64,000 nucleotides of DNA, taken from assembly GCA_021736215.1 (NCBI GenBank), contig JAIPGI010000005.1, forward strand, positions 16,833 through 80,832. The letters run 5' to 3'. The notes below the pieces were generated by a model. That model saw nothing but the letters and a program-made list of their open reading frames with translations. It ran no database searches and had not been told where the DNA came from. Within the stretch, counting starts at the first letter, position 1. Each line of letters opens with the position of its first letter. Of this stretch, positions 45,213-52,715 are shown in pieces. This stretch comes from Candidatus Altimarinota bacterium. GTDB taxonomy: Bacteria; Patescibacteriota; Gracilibacteria; UBA4473. A program made the translations under genes and the position numbers.

Positions 45213-45407
45213 CTAAAAATATCGATATCCCTTGTGGATAGCGAGGTTTTTAGATGTTAGAATGAGGAGAATCCGTATATGTACAGGGTTCGATAGGACG
45301 AAGTGAGGAAATGAAAGCCTGCCTGCCATAGGCGGGCTTGCTTATAATTTCCGAACGAGGAACTCACGACCTCGCAAAGCGAGGGAGTACTCCCTCCACC
45401 TCCACCA
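45194..45407. repeat. Direct repeat of the tmRNA 3' end
   Basis: ACTCCCTCCACCTCCACCA is present at 45194-45212 (end of tmRNA) and again at 45389-45407. A 19-base duplication of a tRNA-like 3' end is a classic trace of site-specific integration. Confidence 0.7.
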
Positions 45408-45633
45408 GTCTTCGCGACGAGCAACGCGAGGAAGAGAAGACTGCCGCGCCGAAGTACAACGAAGGCGGGCTGTTTTTGCATATCACTACGACTCGGCTAG
45501 CTAAATAAAATTCCAATTGTAGGGGCGCAGCATTGCTACGCCCTCGTTTGATTATCTGTAGAGACGCGATTAATCGCGTCTCTATCAACGGATATAAAAA
45601 CAATAATTCAAGTGAAAACTTTTTTTGTATTTT
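45213..45633. other. Spacer between tmRNA and recombinase gene
   Basis: About 420 bases, no gene seen. Holds the second copy of the tmRNA end, GCCTGCC...GGCGGGC palindromes, a GTAGGGGCGCAGC...GCTACGCCC hairpin near 45520-45542 and the perfect palindrome GAGACGCGAT-TA-ATCGCGTCTC at 45561-45582, which may end recombinase transcription. Confidence 0.5.
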
Positions 45634-46446
45634 TTATAATGGACTTTTAATATTTTTGAGTTTCGGATTTGTAACATGAGTGTATTGTTGTGTTGTCCGA
45701 ATATTCTGATGTCCGAGCAGTTCCTGAACATAACGAATATCAACTCCATTTTCGAGTAAGTGTGTAGCAAAAGAGTGTCTGAGCGAGTGAAAAGTCGCTT
45801 TTTTTTGGATACCAGAAAGATGCAGAGCTTTTTCAAAAATTTTTTGTGCTGTTCTGGTTGTTAGTTTTCCACCTCGTTCACTCTCAAAAAGAAGATCATT
45901 CCCTGATTTTCCCACAATTAAATTTTTCAGATTATCGACCAATTTTTCTGGCAATACACTGATACGATCTTTTTGACCTTTTGCTTGCTTGATATGAAGA
46001 GTCATTTCTTCTAAATCCATATCCTGAACCTTGAGAGCAATAACTTCACTCACTCTCAAACCTGCTCCATAAGCAAGCGATAAAAGAAGTTTGTGTTTTG
46101 TGTTTGGAGGGATTTGTAAAATTTTTTCAATTTCACTTCGAGAAAGAACCACTGGTAAACTTTTGGGCTTTTTTGCCGATTGTATTTCTATTTTTTGTGA
46201 ATTTTTTATCACATTTTGGTAGTAAAATTTAATCGCATTCAAAAATAAATTTCTGCTCTGAGGTGAAATTTTCCTTCTTTCACAATTGAGCAAAAAATCT
46301 CTCATGTTTTCTTGATCAAGTTTTGTATAATCACAACTCTTAAAAGAGAAATATTCTCGTAATCCATAAAGATAACTTTTTATTGTTTTGGAACTATAAT
46401 TCCTGATCTTTAGTTCTCGTTCGGTTTTCTGGAGTTCAGTTTGCAT
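45634..46446 (-). CDS. Tyrosine recombinase (short IntI/XerA-like integrase)
   Basis: 270-residue site-specific recombinase. N-terminal SAM-like core-binding domain (about 1-95), then the catalytic domain with R131 (GAGLRVSE), K156, H220 and R223 (HSLRHSFATHLL), H246 (LLGHQNI) and the nucleophile Y255 (QYTHV). It ends NIKSPL, as integron integrases and XerA-like proteins do, and LPVVLSRSEIEKIL also fits those groups. The extra helix insert typical of IntI (between the active-site Lys and HxxR) is not visible. Divergent from the cassette gene with a candidate attI between, the standard integron layout. Confidence 0.85.
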   Translation of the reverse strand: MQTELQKTERELKIRNYSSKTIKSYLYGLREYFSFKSCDYTKLDQENMRDFLLNCERRKISPQSRNLFLNAIKFYYQNVIKNSQKIEIQSAKKPKSLPVVLSRSEIEKILQIPPNTKHKLLLSLAYGAGLRVSEVIALKVQDMDLEEMTLHIKQAKGQKDRISVLPEKLVDNLKNLIVGKSGNDLLFESERGGKLTTRTAQKIFEKALHLSGIQKKATFHSLRHSFATHLLENGVDIRYVQELLGHQNIRTTQQYTHVTNPKLKNIKSPL

Positions 46447-46470
46447 AATTTATTGAAAAATAGATACAAT
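46441..46470 (+). promoter_or_regulatory. Candidate cassette promoter (Pc-like)
   Basis: TTGCAT (46441-46446), 18 bases, TACAAT (46465-46470). The -35 overlaps the recombinase start codon and the promoter points into the cassette, the usual position of Pc in integrons. Confidence 0.45.
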
Positions 46471-46503
46471 GAGGGTAGTTTTTATACGACTAAATTCCTC
46501 ATT

Positions 46504-46568
46504 ATTTCGCATAATACACAAATTATCGCTTAAATCATGAAAACATTTCGCATAAAAACGAGTTAGGC
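46504..46568 (+). other. attI: Candidate attI site
   Basis: Between the recombinase and the cassette. Two direct copies of ATTTCGCATAA (46504-46514 and 46545-46555) precede the R box GTTAGGC (46562-46568, consensus GTTRRRY), similar in plan to attI sites with integrase-binding direct repeats. Predicted crossover is between G46562 and T46563. Confidence 0.55.
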
Positions 46569-46630
46569 GAAAGAATAAAAATTCATTTAAAATCCTACGG
46601 ATTTTGTTTGGCAAAAAATTTTAAAATTTA
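46562..46630. repeat. Left arm of 69-base cassette-flanking inverted repeat
   Basis: Begins GTTAGGCGAAAGAATAAAA and ends TTTGGCAAAAAATTTTAAAA-TTTA. Pairs with 47943-48011. Contains its own hairpin AAAATCC-TAC-GGATTTT (46589-46605). Ends 10 bases before the cassette ATG. Confidence 0.8.
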
Positions 46631-46640
46631 TAACTTCAAT

Positions 46641-47945
46641 ATGAACAAATTTGAACAACAATCTCAGCCAGATCAAGAAACAGGAATATCAAGAAGGGAA
46701 TTTCTTAAAAAAGCAGGAATGGGTATTTTGGCATTAAAAGCATTTGAACTTGGATTACTAAGTGGCAACAGTGAAGCGAAAGAAAAAAATACTGAAGCAC
46801 TCAATGATTTAGATAAATTAATCAATGGCTACATAGAACAAGACACTTATTTATCAGAACAGGAAATTAGGGAATCTTTAGAAAAATGCGGTTTTATTGA
46901 AAATTTTAATATTCAAGAATTGCAGATAAAAAATCCATGGAAACCATTTACCAAAAGAGATGTTTTAAAAGAAGCTTTAAATGAAGCAATATCTACTGAC
47001 AATTTATCATTAAACGAAGACAATTTAAATATAGTACAAACTGATTTTAACAAAATCGGAGCTCTTTTTTGTGGAGCATTTTATTATGATGAATATAAAA
47101 GTATTTTTATAAATCAGGAAAATCCAAAATGGAAAAAAGATAGAATTGAAAGCTTGATTTATAGTGAAGTTATTTCCAGTGAGTATAAAAGAATTGAAAG
47201 CAGTTTTCATAATTCAGATATATCATACATTGAAAAAGACCAAAAAAGAGCTTCATTAGATGAATGGTTTGATAAAAGCATGAAAAATCCAAAAAAATAT
47301 ACAGAAATTCCTGACTTAGTTTTAAGACATAGGGAATCAATAATAAAATCAATTAGAGCATTCCGCACACGAGAGGCAATCAAGCAAATAATTACACAAA
47401 CCGGCTTGCCACACGAGGCTTTTCATTATTTTTATGAAACAGGATTTGTGAGAGAAGGTTATGAAGGACCAAGTGTAAATGAGTTATTAGCTATGGCTAT
47501 TCGCGGAAAACACCAACGATTTGGAGATAAAGATCCCGGGTACGCAAGTATTGGATATTTTTTAAAAGATATTGATATTAATGATAAGGAGAAATTAAAT
47601 AAATTTTGTAAAAATATTATTGATAAATATGATATCACATCAAATCCAAAAAAATACAGCCAAGAAGAATGGAAATATCTAAGTGATAAAGAAAAAGATG
47701 ATTGTTTGATACAAGAATCATTTTTTCAATTTTTAAACGAATATTTAGCCAGAATTTATAATGGAGCTGTTGGGAATGATCCTGTTAACGTGAAAATGAA
47801 ATTAGAAGAAGCTGTCATTCAGCAAAATGGCATATTGCCACAATATGATTTAGAAGATTTGTACCATGATCCAACAGACGAAGAGTTGGCGTTTCTTAAG
47901 CAAATGAAATGGAAAGGCACCCCTATTTTGAAAATCAAGGAATAA
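46641..47945 (+). CDS. Cassette-borne Tat-signal protein with HEAFH metallopeptidase-like motif
   Basis: 434 residues, no family recognised. N terminus has a twin-arginine signal, SRREFLKKAGMGILALKAF (17-35), pointing to folded export. Residues 258-262 read HEAFH, an HExxH zinc motif, and 19 residues on comes NELLA with E281, a possible third ligand as in gluzincins. The rest is charged and helical. I infer an exported zinc peptidase, unproven. Start at the ATG at 46641 (MNKFEQQ); the upstream frame from 46608 runs into the inverted repeat. No ribosome site seen. Confidence 0.65.
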   Translation: MNKFEQQSQPDQETGISRREFLKKAGMGILALKAFELGLLSGNSEAKEKNTEALNDLDKLINGYIEQDTYLSEQEIRESLEKCGFIENFNIQELQIKNPWKPFTKRDVLKEALNEAISTDNLSLNEDNLNIVQTDFNKIGALFCGAFYYDEYKSIFINQENPKWKKDRIESLIYSEVISSEYKRIESSFHNSDISYIEKDQKRASLDEWFDKSMKNPKKYTEIPDLVLRHRESIIKSIRAFRTREAIKQIITQTGLPHEAFHYFYETGFVREGYEGPSVNELLAMAIRGKHQRFGDKDPGYASIGYFLKDIDINDKEKLNKFCKNIIDKYDITSNPKKYSQEEWKYLSDKEKDDCLIQESFFQFLNEYLARIYNGAVGNDPVNVKMKLEEAVIQQNGILPQYDLEDLYHDPTDEELAFLKQMKWKGTPILKIKE

Positions 47946-48011
47946 ATTTTAAAATTTTTTGCCAAAATTCTGCTGTTGCAGAATTAATGAATTTTTATTA
48001 CATCGCCTAAC
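47943..48011. repeat. Right arm of 69-base cassette-flanking inverted repeat
   Basis: Begins at the cassette gene's TAA stop (TAAATTTTAAAATTTTTTGC) and ends at R'' GCCTAAC. Carries a hairpin ATTCTGC-TGTT-GCAGAAT (47967-47984) opposite the unrelated hairpin in the left arm. Confidence 0.8.
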
Positions 48012-48091
48012 AGCGTGTATGAGGCTACGGCTTTTTACAAAATCCTTCGCCCAAATTGCTTCGCAACTTCTCATACACGCAAACGTTATAT
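48005..48091 (+). other. attC: attC recombination site
   Basis: R'' GCCTAAC (48005-48011), then GCGTGTATGAG (48013-48023), a 46-base loop, CTCATACACGC (48070-48080), AAAC, and R' GTTATAT (48085-48091). The 11-bp inner stem is perfect. Extra unpaired bases (A on one side, AAAC on the other) lie between R and L boxes, like the extrahelical bases that set attC strand choice. R' differs from R'' after the G because the following bases belong to the insertion site. Confidence 0.75.
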
Positions 48092-48095
48092 TACT

Positions 48096-48129
48096 AAAAA
48101 AGACCCACTCTCGAGTGGGTCTTTTTTTT
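48096..48129. terminator. Bidirectional terminator
   Basis: AAAAAGACCCACTC-TCGA-GAGTGGG-type stem (48099-48122) with A tract before and T tract after; serves the cassette and the gene ending at 48148. Confidence 0.85.
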
Positions 48130-48147
48130 GTATCTCAAGATTCGTTC

Positions 48148-49686
48148 CTATTTTTTTATCTCCTCTTTTTTTACTATATCCTTCACCAATGGGACAATCA
48201 CTGATTGTGGACGAGAGTAGTACGGTTGGATATCCACTTGGTCTTTGTTTTTTTCGTCATCGTATTGGATTGGAAATACGAGTGCTGGAACAAAATACTC
48301 ATCGCTCACTTGATTATTCTCTCCGTATTTTTGTAAGAGGGTAAGTTGGAGACGAGGATCGGAAAGTTTCAAAGTGACCGTCTCATCTGGGCTTGCGTAG
48401 GAAATTCCTTGCATTCCTCCCTGATGAGCAACCTTCAAAATATCTTCTTTGCTATTTACGACATACTTACTGCTTTCGAGGAAAAGTGGTTCCATAGAGG
48501 CACTGGTGACTTTTTTGAAACGCATATTCACACTGATATACGTCCCTAATTCATTCCCATAATTGTCCATGAGAGGTGCCCCATCGACTACATACGGATA
48601 GAATACTTGTAATTCATCAGGCCAAAAATCTGGCTCTGTTGGCCCCTGATAATATGCCTCTTCCCAGTATTTTTTGACCTTTGGTGTTCCCCAAAACTCA
48701 TGCTTCATGCCATATGTTTTGAGAAAAGCATTGGCAATACGTATCAACTCATTGTCTGGAAGCATATCTGATTTCTTGAGTGGTTCAGGACCAGGACAAT
48801 ATCCATTTTTACAACGGTTCAAAGCTTGGTAGTACTTTTCCCACGATGGATAGTTTTGGTACAAGGAAAGTGATGGATATCTGAAATTTAAACTCAGGGA
48901 GTACCCCATTTCCCGATCTTCAACAAGAGATAAATTCTCAATTTCTAGATTTTTGAGCGTCGTCACGTCGAGAAGCTCTAAATGAGGAAAGTTGAATTGT
49001 GAAATATCAAAGGGCGTTCTCCACACATCTTTTTTCTTGTGGTACACAAAAACCTCTTCCGTTAATTGTGGCATATCTCCTTCATACACGTATTCATGAT
49101 TGATACGTCGTCCGTATGGATCATAGGGAGGCATGATTCCCATACCTCCTCCCCCACCCATTCCCATTCCACCCCCTCCAGATTGGGGACGAGTTGATGA
49201 TGCCATCTCAGGCATTTCAAGCGTACCAAAAGCATTTGCTGATTTTTCTTCAATAGTTGCGAGCGCGACCTCTTCTGACGCATCAGAGGCGAGAGATTCC
49301 TCTGTTCCTTCTCGTGCCATCATTTTGGAGTTTGTCATTTCTCGATGCTCAGGAGCTTTATTATTTTCCCCTCCTGAAGAAGGAGACATTATCATCGGCA
49401 ATACCACAAACGCCGCTCCCGCCAAAAGGATTCCAGCCGCAAAAGGTTTTCCATAGAAATGGAAAAAGTTTCCCCATCCACCATAAGCATTGTTTGAATG
49501 TACTACTCCTCCACATCGAGCAAGTATTTCTTTACGCAATGCTTTTTTAAAGGAATCATTGATGTTTGCATTGGGACGAGACTTAAGAAATTCTTCAATA
49601 AATTTTCTCAAATCTGCTTCGCGACCCGCTAATTCTGGATGTGATTTTAAAAGTTCCGAAAGAAGTTGTGTCACTTGTGTTTTCAT
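48148..49686 (-). CDS. Membrane protein paired with an ECF sigma factor (putative anti-sigma)
   Basis: 512 residues. Cytosolic N-terminal part (about 1-85, helical, MKTQVTQLLSELLKSHPELAG), one transmembrane helix (AAGILLAGAAFVVLPMIM), a Gly/Met-rich linker (GGGGMGMGGGGGMGIMPP) and a large extracytoplasmic domain. It follows the sigma gene with a 3-base gap, the usual anti-sigma position. The anti-sigma role comes from layout and topology; no zinc-binding HxxxCxxC motif is evident. Confidence 0.7.
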   Translation of the reverse strand: MKTQVTQLLSELLKSHPELAGREADLRKFIEEFLKSRPNANINDSFKKALRKEILARCGGVVHSNNAYGGWGNFFHFYGKPFAAGILLAGAAFVVLPMIMSPSSGGENNKAPEHREMTNSKMMAREGTEESLASDASEEVALATIEEKSANAFGTLEMPEMASSTRPQSGGGGMGMGGGGGMGIMPPYDPYGRRINHEYVYEGDMPQLTEEVFVYHKKKDVWRTPFDISQFNFPHLELLDVTTLKNLEIENLSLVEDREMGYSLSLNFRYPSLSLYQNYPSWEKYYQALNRCKNGYCPGPEPLKKSDMLPDNELIRIANAFLKTYGMKHEFWGTPKVKKYWEEAYYQGPTEPDFWPDELQVFYPYVVDGAPLMDNYGNELGTYISVNMRFKKVTSASMEPLFLESSKYVVNSKEDILKVAHQGGMQGISYASPDETVTLKLSDPRLQLTLLQKYGENNQVSDEYFVPALVFPIQYDDEKNKDQVDIQPYYSRPQSVIVPLVKDIVKKEEIKK

Positions 49687-49689
49687 AGG

Positions 49690-50247
49690 TTATAAAGAAA
49701 AAAAAGTAGAAAAAAACAGAAACAAAAAGAATTCTTTTTTGAGCTTCGCTATGCCTCGTGAAGCGGCCATCTTAACGCTTGCTTCAGACTTGCCAAGAAC
49801 TTCCGAAATTTCTACATAACTCATATCCTGCCAAAACCGCAGAGTGAGAATTTCTCGTTGTTCAGTTGTAAAAGACTGTAAGTGTTTTTGAAGCCTTTCG
49901 TAAGCGAGTCGCGCATCTGCTTGCATTTCCACATCATCAGAAGAAGCAATGTCCCAGACATCTTCTATATCACTTTCCGATTTAAATGTACGATAGTGGT
50001 CAATGACAGTATTCCGAGCAATGGCAAAAATCCAAGTTGAGAAAGAAGCTTTTTTGGGATTATAGGTTGATATTTTTTCCAATGCCTTAAGAAAAGTTTC
50101 ACTCGTCAAATCTTCGGCAGTTTCTCGATGGAATGTTTTGTGAAAAATAAAACCATATATCTTTTGAACATAAGCATCGTAAAGTAATGCAAATTGTTCA
50201 TGATCCCCTTCCTTGCAAGCAATGATGATTTTCGATTCGTCAATCAT
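49690..50247 (-). CDS. ECF-type RNA polymerase sigma factor (first of two)
   Basis: 185 residues. Region 2 with FALLYDAYVQKIYGFI... TAEDLTSETFLKALEKI... FSTWIFAIARNTVIDHYR, and region 4 with LTLRFWQDMSYVEISEVLGKSEASVKMAASRGIAKLKK. Ends in a hydrophobic Phe-rich tail (FFLFLFFSTFFSL), unusual for a sigma factor. Coupled to the putative anti-sigma gene downstream. Confidence 0.92.
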   Translation of the reverse strand: MIDESKIIIACKEGDHEQFALLYDAYVQKIYGFIFHKTFHRETAEDLTSETFLKALEKISTYNPKKASFSTWIFAIARNTVIDHYRTFKSESDIEDVWDIASSDDVEMQADARLAYERLQKHLQSFTTEQREILTLRFWQDMSYVEISEVLGKSEASVKMAASRGIAKLKKEFFLFLFFSTFFSL

Positions 50248-50310
50248 AGAAGAAAAAATTTTCAGCCATCACTGTATACGAATCTTTCTAAAAAAGGTAA
50301 CAATGTTTTT

Positions 50311-51141
50311 CTAAAATCGAGGAGGAAACATCTCTTCCGGTCGAGGAGGTCTTATTGGAGGAATAAGTTTATTTTTAGCTTTTTGTAGATCAATAAATTC
50401 GCCTCTTGGTCCCATCTCTGGTACAAATCTTCGTTTCCAATGTCCGCCCATCCAAGGACGAATCCCCAATGCTTTAAATTCGTGATCAGAAATTCTCTCT
50501 CCGATCATTTTCACTTTCTGACCCTCTTTTAAGATTTTATCTGACCTATATTTACTTTCCGAATAATCAACCACCCATTCCTGTTCGTGTAAATCATCAA
50601 GCACCAAAAATGTATCATCTTCGATTTTTATAATAGTACCAGCAAGAAATCCATCTTCCGCATTCGTCCAAAGATCATGCCTTTGTTGATTGACACTTCG
50701 ATAAAAGGTCATATGACGAGCCATCCCATCATCAAGTTCCTCTCCCACCTGAGATTGTTCCAGGAAAAATCCCGCTACAATCTGTGGTAAAAAGATAATT
50801 ATCGCCCACAGGATGAGTGAGACTTTGTATCCTTTGTTTGTGCGTTTCGCAAACATTAAAGCCATTACTCCAAAAAACACAGACAAACCTATCCATAAGA
50901 GTGGCACCCCCAAGAAAATCACCTTGGCAAAAATACGAGGGCTTTCCAAAAGGAACTCTAGAGATTCAGAAAAATTTAAGAAGTGAAAAATGATAGCCGA
51001 TGCTAGAGCCCCGAAGCAAAAGAAAAGGATTCCCAAAATCATCCCCAGTATATTACGAAGAATAAAATACCAGCGGCTTCGAGGGACAATATGTTCCTGT
51101 TTTATTTTCTTGAGAACCGAGTCCGATAAGTGTTTTTTCAT
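50311..51141 (-). CDS. Membrane protein paired with the second ECF sigma factor
   Basis: 276 residues. Short cytosolic N terminus (MKKHLSDSVLKKIKQEHI), three transmembrane helices (about 28-52, 72-95 and 105-125), then a soluble beta-rich domain (GTIIKIEDDTFLVLDD... EGQKVKMIGERISDHEFKALGI) resembling an OB-type fold and a Pro-rich end. Starts directly after the sigma stop (51142/51141). Likely sigma regulator by position. Confidence 0.7.
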   Translation of the reverse strand: MKKHLSDSVLKKIKQEHIVPRSRWYFILRNILGMILGILFFCFGALASAIIFHFLNFSESLEFLLESPRIFAKVIFLGVPLLWIGLSVFFGVMALMFAKRTNKGYKVSLILWAIIIFLPQIVAGFFLEQSQVGEELDDGMARHMTFYRSVNQQRHDLWTNAEDGFLAGTIIKIEDDTFLVLDDLHEQEWVVDYSESKYRSDKILKEGQKVKMIGERISDHEFKALGIRPWMGGHWKRRFVPEMGPRGEFIDLQKAKNKLIPPIRPPRPEEMFPPRF

Positions 51142-51708
51142 TTAAAATGAAATTTGGTGACGATTAGAGATGTCTTTGAATTGCGTTTTCGCTCTATTAA
51201 TAAGGGTTGCGATGGTACCAAGGGGCTTTTGGATAATATCTGATATCTCTTCATAGCTTTTTTCTTCAAGAAACTTAAGAATTAATATTTCTCGATACTT
51301 CACATCCATGAGAGCGAGAACTTCCTGAATATTTTGAACAGACATTTTTTTATCTAAGTCTCGAACAAAATCTATTTTGTCAGGAACAAATAGTTCTTCG
51401 ATAAGTTCTAATTGTTGATCTTCTCCTCGGGATTTCTGTTTCCGGTAAGTGGAAATTGTTTCGTTGTGAGCAATACGATAAATCCAGCTTGAGAACTTCA
51501 CACTCTGATCAAAATCATTGAGATTACGCCAACATTTGAGAAAGGTATCTTGCAAAATCTCTTCTGCCGTTTCTAAACAAAATCCAGAGATACGGATGAT
51601 GTAATACGTCAATTTCTGTTCATACCGCTCCATAAGAACCCGGAACATCTCTGTGTCTTTGAGAGATGATTTCACAAGTTCTTCATCAGAGATTTTTTTG
51701 ATATCCAT
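51142..51708 (-). CDS. ECF-type RNA polymerase sigma factor (second)
   Basis: 188 residues. Region 2: FRVLMERYEQKLTYYIIRI... TAEEILQDTFLKCWRNL... FSSWIYRIAHNETISTYRKQK. Region 4: KYREILILKFLEEKSYEEISDIIQKPLGTIATLINRAKTQFK. First of a four-gene minus-strand block: sigma, membrane partner, sigma, membrane partner. Confidence 0.92.
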   Translation of the reverse strand: MDIKKISDEELVKSSLKDTEMFRVLMERYEQKLTYYIIRISGFCLETAEEILQDTFLKCWRNLNDFDQSVKFSSWIYRIAHNETISTYRKQKSRGEDQQLELIEELFVPDKIDFVRDLDKKMSVQNIQEVLALMDVKYREILILKFLEEKSYEEISDIIQKPLGTIATLINRAKTQFKDISNRHQISF

Positions 51709-51887
51709 ATAAACACAGTTTTACAGGAATTTCCATTTAGAATCAAAGAACTGAAATCGAAACACTCTTTTCATCTCCTGTACTTATACGCAGAACAAAC
51801 ATTTTTCTTTCAAGAGCATAAGGAAAACCCCATTCGCCTTAGGCGGACAGGGTTTTTGACTTATCCCATAAACTTCACGATTCCTTG

Positions 51888-52514
51888 TTATTGACCTCGG
51901 AAGGAATTCCAGAAACCTCCCCCTCGTTTTCCTTGTCCAGGTTGATCTGTCGTCAGAGTCGCACCATCTGTTTCATTTTTATCCTGTCCAAATCGCCCAC
52001 CACGTCCAAATCCTTTTTTTCCTTCTTTGCCATCCTTGCCCCATCCGAGCCCTGTGCTTTCATCAGAATGACGCGTTTGAAGTTTTTCGATCATATCCTC
52101 GTCATCGGATGTAATCGTTATACGAATACCATTTGAAATATTTTCAGTAACCTTCGTCACCCCCTCCTGACGAGGTTCTTTTTCGTTTTCTCGATATTGC
52201 AAATGAGCTACTGCATCTGCATTGTCGGAAGTCATGGTAATAACAACTCCATTGTCGATATTTTCAACGTTTCGAGTGATTGTTTCACGAAGAGTTTGCA
52301 TTTCTTCGTGTTTTGCTTTCATCTCTTCACGTTTGGCTTCCATAATTGTTTTGAAAGACTCAAATGTGTTATTGGTGAAGAGTTGTTTCATTTCTTCGAA
52401 TTTTTCTTGGGTGAGATTGCGTCCTTCGCCTCCCCCCCAGAAAGCATTTGCAGAAGAAAGAAAAAATGTGGCAATAAGTGCCAATGATCCGAGTACGATA
52501 TTTTTCGTTTTCAT
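51888..52514 (-). CDS. Secreted protein with internal duplication
   Basis: 208 residues with a signal peptide (MKTKNIVLGSLALIATFFLSSANAF). A charged helix follows (KFEEMKQLFTNNTFESFKTIMEAKREEMKAKH), then two similar units of about 30 residues: RNVENIDNGVVITMTSDNAD and KVTENISNGIRITITSDDED. It ends with a Gly/Lys-rich tail. Start at the ATG at 52514. Upstream of the sigma genes on the same strand, so it may be a target of that system (inference). Confidence 0.65.
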   Translation of the reverse strand: MKTKNIVLGSLALIATFFLSSANAFWGGGEGRNLTQEKFEEMKQLFTNNTFESFKTIMEAKREEMKAKHEEMQTLRETITRNVENIDNGVVITMTSDNADAVAHLQYRENEKEPRQEGVTKVTENISNGIRITITSDDEDMIEKLQTRHSDESTGLGWGKDGKEGKKGFGRGGRFGQDKNETDGATLTTDQPGQGKRGGGFWNSFRGQ

Positions 52515-52649
52515 AAGAGTTAATAAATTAAGAAACAAAATCCGAAGCTTCACCCCCTTATACGTCGGTGAGATTTTTTTTCTTTCAAGAAAATTTCTTC
52601 ATTTTTTAACAGTGGGTTTAAATCCACTGCTAACTTTATAAAAAAATTC

Positions 52650-52689
52650 TTGACGGAATTTATTAGCACTCTATAATATGGAGTGCCAA
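52650..52689 (+). promoter_or_regulatory. hsp20 promoter with CIRCE operator
   Basis: TTGACG (52650-52655), 16 bases, TATAAT (52672-52677). The CIRCE inverted repeat TTAGCACTC-N9-GAGTGCCAA (52663-52689) straddles the -10; one base differs from the consensus. Implies control by an HrcA repressor encoded elsewhere. Confidence 0.9.
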
Positions 52690-52715
52690 TTTCTTATTTT
52701 TTAACCCTTTTTCTC

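Larger units (their letters stand above)
46563..48085 (+). mobile_element. Single integron-like gene cassette
   Basis: 1523 bases from T46563 to G48085, bounded by predicted G/TT crossovers in R boxes. Closing the circle joins ...AAACG to TTAGGC, making R' GTTAGGC, the exact complement of R'' GCCTAAC at 48005. One gene in the same direction as the presumed promoter, with attC at its end. The gene is more AT-rich than its neighbours. A transposon with terminal inverted repeats is the alternative, but no target duplication is seen and the right hairpin fits attC. Confidence 0.7.

Noticed and set aside
46608..46640. Upstream in-frame start for the cassette gene
   Set aside because: It lies in the inverted repeat arm; the ATG at 46641 opens the Tat signal.
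46562..48011. Classical transposon with 69-base terminal inverted repeats
   Set aside because: No transposase motif (DDE, HUH) in the enclosed protein and no duplicated target bases (CGA left, AGC right); the extra hairpin on one side fits attC better. Kept as the alternative.
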